Shown: positions 62,885-64,000 of the stretch, piece after piece
Layout: each line of letters opens with the position of its first letter
How positions within the stretch are numbered: the stretch's first letter is position 1
Source of the DNA: Trematomus loennbergii
Lineage: Eukaryota > Chordata > Actinopteri > Perciformes > Nototheniidae
Direction of reading: 5' to 3'
Assembly (NCBI GenBank): GCA_012861695.1
Contig: JAAOOA010000200.1
Location: 319,001-383,000 of the forward strand
DNA: 64,000 bases
The notes under the pieces: generated by a model
The model's input: only the letters and a program-made list of their open reading frames with translations
The model's database searches: none
Told to the model about the DNA's origin: nothing
Made by a program: the position numbers and the translations under genes

Positions 62885-63815
62885 CTGTGTTCAAAGTGTA
62901 AGAAGTAGAAAGTACAGGTATTTGTGTTCAAAATGTAAGAAGTAGAAAGTACAGTTTTGGGTTCAAAATGTAAGAAGTAGAAAGTACAGGTATTTGGGTT
63001 CAAAATGTAAGAAGTAGAAAGTACAGGTATTTGTGTTCAAATGTAAGAAGTAGAAAGTACAGGTATTTGGGTTCAAATGTAAGAAGTAGAAAGTACAGGT
63101 ATTTGGGTTCAAATGTAAGAAGTAGAAAGTACAGGTATTTGTGTTCAAATGTAAGAAGTAGAAAGTACAGGTATTTGGGTTCAAAATGTAAGAAGTAGAA
63201 AGTACAGGTATTTGGGTTCAAATGTAAGAAGTAGAAAGTACAGGTATTTGGGTTCAACATGTAAGAAGTAGAAAGTACAGGTATTTGTGTTCAAAATGTA
63301 AAAGTAGAAAGTACAGGTATTTTGTTCAAAATGTAAGAAGTAGAAAGTACAGGTATTTGGGTTCAAAATGTAAGAAGTAGAAAGTACAGGTATTTGGGTT
63401 CAAAATGTAAGAAGTAGAAAGTACAGGTATTTGGGTTCAAAATGTAAGAAGTAGAAAGTACAGGTATTTGGGTTCAACATGTAAGAAGTAGAAAGTACAG
63501 GTATTTGTGTTCAAATGTAAGAAGTAGAAAGTACAGGTATTTGTTCCAAATGTAAGAAGTAGAAAGTACAGGTATTTGTGTTCAACATGTAAGAAGTAGA
63601 AAGTACAGGTATTTGGGTTCAACATGTAAGAAGTAGAAAGTACAGGTATTTGTGTTCAACATGTAAGAAGTAGAAAGTACAGGTATTTGTGTTCAAATGT
63701 AAAAGTAGAAAGTACAGGTATTTGTGTTCAACATGTAAGAAGTAGAAAGTACAGGTATTTGTGTTCAACATGTAAGAAGTAGAAAGTACAGGTATTTGGG
63801 TTCAAAATGTAAGAA
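62885..63815. repeat. 36-37-bp minisatellite, second locus, about 26 units
   Basis: Same unit as 36,640-37,435 (core GAAGTAGAAAGTACAGGTAT), same orientation, with more TTGGGTTCAAAATG variants. Confidence 0.95.
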
Positions 63816-63925
63816 GTCAAATTAAAAAGTTGTCAGAAAAATAAGTAGTGGAGTGAAGTACTGATACCAGAAAATGTATTTAAGTACAGTAACAAAGTAT
63901 TTGTACTCCACTACGTCCCACCTCT
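63816..63925. mobile_element. Right end of the minisatellite-bearing element
   Basis: Matches 37,435-37,545 closely ('gtagtggag', 'tactgataccagaaaatgta', 'gtactccactac') and ends CCCACCTCTG. It shows that the array is part of a mobile element found twice. Confidence 0.75.
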
Positions 63926-64000
63926 GAAGCTGACCCAGGAAAACACGGGGAAAATATATCGTTAAAGTCGACCCTCTTTTTATAGGGTTATATACTCAAA

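Overview
The window is teleost fish nuclear DNA. The evidence is spliced GT-AG genes of vertebrate type, a very high load of fish-type DNA transposons (hAT, TTAA-target and Harbinger-like MITEs), tRNA-headed SINE fragments, LINE 3' ends and one short LTR element. No bacterial or organellar gene organisation is present. The species cannot be named from the sequence.

Layout. From 1 to about 31,000 no host gene is recognised. This part is a mosaic of repeats. It holds LINE and inverted repeats (1-4,640) and locally duplicated modules of about 1-1.8 kb (4,760-18,600) carrying nested hAT elements with intact target-site duplications. It also holds a short LTR retrotransposon (9,207-11,023), assorted remnants (18,600-23,050) and a 3.26-kb hAT element with a nearly complete transposase (23,051-26,310). 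Further repeats and a large 33-bp minisatellite follow (26,340-31,000). From 32,693 to 59,748 (+) lies an adhesion G-protein-coupled receptor gene of the ADGRF (group VI) type, reconstructed here as about 17 coding exons and about 1,013 residues: signal peptide, Cys-rich segment, SEA, Ig-like segments, HormR-like segment, GAIN/GPS, 7TM and short tail. From about 61,878 down to 60,470 (-) are the last two exons of an ankyrin-repeat gene resembling ANKRD66. It converges on the receptor, and its 5' part lies beyond the window. ANKRD66 and ADGRF genes are also close together in mammals, which supports both calls.

The receptor introns are unusual. They hold minisatellite arrays with periods of 22/23, 36-37, 37 (twice, inverted), 40 and 57 bp, several clearly inside short non-autonomous transposons. 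The 37-bp array occurs in opposite orientations in the introns after the third and twelfth coding exons, so a transcript would carry about 1 kb of self-complementary sequence around nine exons. A relic of the 3' end of the 7TM exon lies in the intron before that exon. A 0.6-kb segment from upstream of the gene was copied into one of the transposons.

Conserved exons of both host genes carry isolated one-base frameshifts, most in short G runs, while the splice sites and the rest of the reading frames look intact. I read these mainly as base-calling or assembly errors, with pseudogenes as the alternative. Long open frames across the minisatellites are by-products of the repeat units and are not annotated as genes.
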